From contig SLSG01000177.1 in assembly GCA_007130545.1 (NCBI GenBank), positions 1 to 33,854 of the forward strand: DNA of 33,854 nucleotides, given 5' to 3'. This stretch comes from Bacteroidales bacterium. GTDB lineage: Bacteria; Bacteroidota; Bacteroidia; Bacteroidales; UBA7960. Every line of letters starts with the position of its first letter. Positions within the stretch are counted from its first letter, which is position 1. The translations under genes were made by a program, and so were the position numbers. The notes beneath the pieces are model-generated. The model was given only the letters and a program-made list of their open reading frames with translations. It was not told the origin of the DNA and made no database searches. Below, in pieces: positions 30,853 to 33,854 of this stretch.

Positions 30853-33147
30853 CTACCGCAAGGGTTTGGGGTTGAATATCAGGTAGCCGAAATTAAAGGT
30901 GAATGAAAGTCTGTGTTCATTGCGGTCAAAATAGTTCAGTGTCAAGCCAAGCGGTCCGATCGGGGTATTCACGATGATGGCCGTTGAGATCAGCAAATAC
31001 CGGTTATCCAGCCTGGGACCCTGAAAGGCCCTGTTTTCTTCGTCCTCCAGAATCTCCCTGAAAGGCTGGAAAACATAGGGTTCCAAACGAAGGTCGATGT
31101 TTTCGGTGATGGAATATACGCCCTGAAAACCGACCACCAAAAAGGAATTGGCCCGGTACCTTGGCAGAAAAAGGGTCCGGCTCCCCGGCAGGTAGTCAAA
31201 ATGAGGAGCAGACAAAAGACTGCTTGTGTAGTTATTGAAAAAGGGCTTGCCCGAAAGGACCAGCTCCGAAAAAAAACCATATTTCATTGCCTGGTCCACG
31301 GAAAAGAAATTCTGATAAGTCGCCCTGAATTGTAACCAGTTATGGGTATCCCTGAACCTGGTGGTCAGGGTCGAAGTCGAACCCGGATTGTGCTGTTCCG
31401 TGCCGGTAACGAACCGTCCCAGCAACGATAGATAGGTTCCACGATTTGGATATTGCTTGCGGTTCAGGGTATTTCGCTCAAACTGAACAAACGGGCTGGC
31501 ATACCTGAATACAGTGCGGTCTGCTATGTCTGTCCTGCTGAACAAATTTGTCTGGTAGTAGTCGTCCCGGTTTCTGCCAGTCGTAAATCCCAGCTGAAAC
31601 TTGCCAGGGTATTTCGCCGGTACCCCCGCTCTGATATCCCAGTAATTCTGATTTTGCAAAATATAGGACGGATTGCGGTCCTGGAAAAAAGTGGTGGTGC
31701 TTCTGAAGTAGTCGTAATAGTTGAATGAACCTGTGGTTTTCAGGAAAACGGGTATGGGTAAGGCGAAGTCGATTCTTCCCTGGAGTTGGACGGCGGAGTA
31801 GAAGCGGCCGAAATGTGCACTGACACTGCCCATATAGGCCTGATAAGCCAGGTGTTTGTATTTTGCCTCTACAAATGCAAAGTTGACCGGCGAACTGGAA
31901 ACGTTGCCCCCGAACTGCAATTGCAGGTCCTTGTTCAGCCGCACATCCAGGTAGAGGTCATAATAACCGGTCTCAGGGTTGAACATGGCAGAGGGGTGGA
32001 TGGACTCTATGTGCTCCTCCGACAATAATTTAAAATATTCCGTTCGGATCTCCTCTATCGGCGTGGGCTGGCCCTGGTGAAGCAACACCCGGTTCAGGTA
32101 AGAGCGCTGTGCCTCGTTCAGTCCCCTGATCAGGATCCTGTCAAACACCATGGGCGGCTTTTTATCCAGAAAGGCCTGCCTTGCCGCCTCCCTTTCCGGG
32201 GCCGACACCTCCCGCTCTATCTGGGCTTTCAACTGCTCCAACTTGCGGGAAACTGCCACATATCCGCTGTCTACAAAGGAGGCAGACCTGGAAAAGTCAG
32301 TTACCCCTGTTTCGGGCAGCTGGGGCTTGACCACCAGCCCCATACCCTCTGGTATCTCGTAGTCTGTCTGGTAAACCAGCATGTTTTCGATGTGCGACCG
32401 TACATTGTCTTCGGTCGGTGGGGGAAAATTCGCTGAGACCACACTGCCCACAATGAAATCCGGGTCAAAGTCCGCAATCATCACGTCCACAGGAAAATTA
32501 TTGTAAATCCCACCGTCAAACAAAAGCCGCCCGTCCACACGAATGGGTCGGAACACAAATGGATAGGTCATGGATGCCCGGATGGCCGGGTACAGGTCTC
32601 CTGAATCAAACACCACGGCTTTTTTTTCCCAAATATCTGCAGCCACGCAACGAAAGGGAACGAAAAGCCTGTTAAAGTCCCCTCCCGACACCACAGTGGG
32701 CGCCGTCAGGTATTGCAGGCCTGCGAAGTCCATCTGTACCGGTGAAACCAGGTTGGTCGGCAAGCGGGGCTGCCAGATGGAGTCCACCCGGAAACGAAGG
32801 TTAATCCAGGAGGCATTCGGAGAGGGTTGCTTGTAGAAAAAGTGAAATTCCTCTTCAATGGTTCCCAGGGCCCAGTTCTGAAAATCCGGACTTGTAACGA
32901 TGGTCTCGATGCTGTCGGGCGAAAGCCCGCTGGCATACATCCCGCCAATGATGGCACCCATGCTGGTACCGGCTATATAGTCGATGGGGATATTGTAGGC
33001 TTCCAGGGCTTTCAGCACCCCCACATGGGCCACACCCTTGGCCCCGCCTCCGCTGAGTACCACACCAACACGCTGGGCTTCAGCCCCCGGGAGGCAAACC
33101 CAAAAAACCAAAATGAATAAGCCCAGGCGAAAAAAAAACCGATGCAT
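30853..33147 (-). CDS. Patatin-like phospholipase with POTRA-like linker and outer-membrane beta-barrel
   Basis: This 764-residue protein starts with a signal peptide (MHRFFFRLGLFILVFWVCL, cleavage near AEAQ). The patatin domain (about 26-330) has the oxyanion motif SGGGAKG (32-38), nucleophile Ser62 in GTSMG and catalytic Asp211 in FDGG, so it should be an active lipid acyl hydrolase. A POTRA-like segment follows (about 340-410, FDRILIRGLNEAQRSYLNRV), and then about 340 residues of amphipathic strands of the BamA/Omp85 type, ending in FNFGYLIFNPKPLR. This is the layout of PlpD-like type Vd autotransporters, though most Bacteroidota members have not been shown to release the patatin part. It lies between the DUF349 gene and the PLP enzyme gene on the same strand. 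Confidence 0.93.
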   Translation of the reverse strand: MHRFFFRLGLFILVFWVCLPGAEAQRVGVVLSGGGAKGVAHVGVLKALEAYNIPIDYIAGTSMGAIIGGMYASGLSPDSIETIVTSPDFQNWALGTIEEEFHFFYKQPSPNASWINLRFRVDSIWQPRLPTNLVSPVQMDFAGLQYLTAPTVVSGGDFNRLFVPFRCVAADIWEKKAVVFDSGDLYPAIRASMTYPFVFRPIRVDGRLLFDGGIYNNFPVDVMIADFDPDFIVGSVVSANFPPPTEDNVRSHIENMLVYQTDYEIPEGMGLVVKPQLPETGVTDFSRSASFVDSGYVAVSRKLEQLKAQIEREVSAPEREAARQAFLDKKPPMVFDRILIRGLNEAQRSYLNRVLLHQGQPTPIEEIRTEYFKLLSEEHIESIHPSAMFNPETGYYDLYLDVRLNKDLQLQFGGNVSSSPVNFAFVEAKYKHLAYQAYMGSVSAHFGRFYSAVQLQGRIDFALPIPVFLKTTGSFNYYDYFRSTTTFFQDRNPSYILQNQNYWDIRAGVPAKYPGKFQLGFTTGRNRDDYYQTNLFSRTDIADRTVFRYASPFVQFERNTLNRKQYPNRGTYLSLLGRFVTGTEQHNPGSTSTLTTRFRDTHNWLQFRATYQNFFSVDQAMKYGFFSELVLSGKPFFNNYTSSLLSAPHFDYLPGSRTLFLPRYRANSFLVVGFQGVYSITENIDLRLEPYVFQPFREILEDEENRAFQGPRLDNRYLLISTAIIVNTPIGPLGLTLNYFDRNEHRLSFTFNFGYLIFNPKPLR

Positions 33148-33226
33148 CGCAAAGAAAAATACCTACCAGGTGCGGCCATTCCTTGGCCATTCCAAAGGTA
33201 CAGAATTCGCCTGATATTCCTGTAAA

Positions 33227-33854
33227 CTAAATTTGACTCAATGCCTGGGCCAGGTCATTGATCAGATCCTCCACATTTTCAATGCCGACCGACAGGCGCA
33301 CCAGTCCGTCAGTGATCCCGGCCCCTTCCCGATCCGGCTTTTCCAGTTTGGAATGGGTCATGGAGGCCGGATGCTGGATCAGGGTCTCCACCCCGCCCAG
33401 GGAAACAGCGAGCATGCATAACTTAACATGGTTCATCATGATCCTCCCGGCTTCAAGTCCGCCATTCAGCTCAAAGGCGATCATGGCACCCGGACCAGAC
33501 ATTTGTTTTTGGGCCAGGTCAAACTGCGGATGAGAAGGCAGACCCGGATACCGAACCCATTTCACCTGTGGGTGGTTCTCCAGAAAACGGGCGATCGACA
33601 TGGCATTTTCCTGGGAACGTTCCATACGGATGGCCAGGGTTTTCAACCCCCTGATCACCAAATAAGCCTGATGGGGGTCCATATTGCATCCCAGACTGAT
33701 CATCATCGGACGCAACTGATCGTACAAGGCTTGTTCCCTGGCCACCAGGATGCCCCCCACGATGTCCGCATGTCCGTTAAGGAACTTGGTAATGGAGTGA
33801 AAGACCACGTCAAATCCATGTTCCAGCGGCCTTTGCAAATAGGGGCTGCAAAAA
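33227..33854 (-). CDS. Cys/Met-metabolism PLP-dependent enzyme, C-terminal part (cystathionine gamma-lyase/synthase or methionine gamma-lyase)
   Basis: The frame is open to the window edge and its N-terminal half is outside. The visible 208 residues begin with FCSPYLQRPLEHG, followed by VVFHSITKFLNGHADIVGG, in which the lysine binds PLP. LGCNMDPHQAYLVIRGLKTL and the closing SLGGVETLIQHPASMTHSKL and GLVRLSVGIENVEDLINDL are standard for the trans-sulfuration enzyme family (fold type I). Members make or break cystathionine, or split methionine or homocysteine; the fragment cannot decide between them. It ends 79 bases before the patatin gene on the same strand. Confidence 0.93.
   Translation of the reverse strand, partial: FCSPYLQRPLEHGFDVVFHSITKFLNGHADIVGGILVAREQALYDQLRPMMISLGCNMDPHQAYLVIRGLKTLAIRMERSQENAMSIARFLENHPQVKWVRYPGLPSHPQFDLAQKQMSGPGAMIAFELNGGLEAGRIMMNHVKLCMLAVSLGGVETLIQHPASMTHSKLEKPDREGAGITDGLVRLSVGIENVEDLINDLAQALSQI

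Overview
The window looks like chromosome from a moderately GC-rich member of the Bacteroidota, probably Bacteroidales or a related order. The evidence is: promoter-like boxes matching the Bacteroidota form TAnnTTTG (before 6657, 7299, 9470, 13946, 26450 and 30675); few Shine-Dalgarno motifs; a PorT-type barrel; a patatin fused to an outer-membrane barrel; a multi-repeat DUF349 protein; S16 with a long acidic tail; and an alpha-oxoamine synthase of the sphingolipid/sulfonolipid type. The content is mostly housekeeping. I saw no insertion sequence, prophage, CRISPR array, tRNA or rRNA, and no stretch over 300 bases without a gene.

Layout. 1-412 (-) is a lipoprotein cut by the window edge. 517-5841 (+) is a close-packed run: a free-standing RQC-HRDC protein, an EamA transporter, a class A penicillin-binding protein and a sodium:solute symporter. 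It ends at a 19-bp perfect hairpin facing a Spy/CpxP-like protein (5946-6446, -). 6657-7181 (+) is a DUF6580 membrane protein. 7299-13851 (+) carries a small membrane protein, mutL, two tandem rhomboid proteases, uvrB and a signal-less M23 metallopeptidase homologue, so two DNA-repair genes flank two intramembrane proteases. 13946-15193 (+) is the alpha-oxoamine synthase.

The minus-strand block 21332-15197 reads dnaE, trxA, a DUF58 protein and a PAS-GAF-PAS protein with no output domain. Divergent from dnaE are rpsP and rimM (+), and rimM overlaps the 3' end of a dicarboxylate/amino-acid:cation symporter (-). 24240-26414 (+) is a ClpB without its N-terminal domain, followed by a LolC/E-FtsX-like permease with a TTG start. 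The last third is on the minus strand: PorT-like protein, DUF349 protein with a clear terminator, patatin-barrel protein, and the C-terminal part of a Cys/Met-metabolism PLP enzyme cut by the right edge.

No wholly new multi-gene system stands out. The items most worth a second look are the domain-depleted proteins (RQC-HRDC without helicase, ClpB without N domain, PAS protein without output), the in-frame 27/54-bp repeat expansion in the tail of ribosomal protein S16, the mutL-rhomboid-rhomboid-uvrB-M23 cluster, and the substrate of the alpha-oxoamine synthase.
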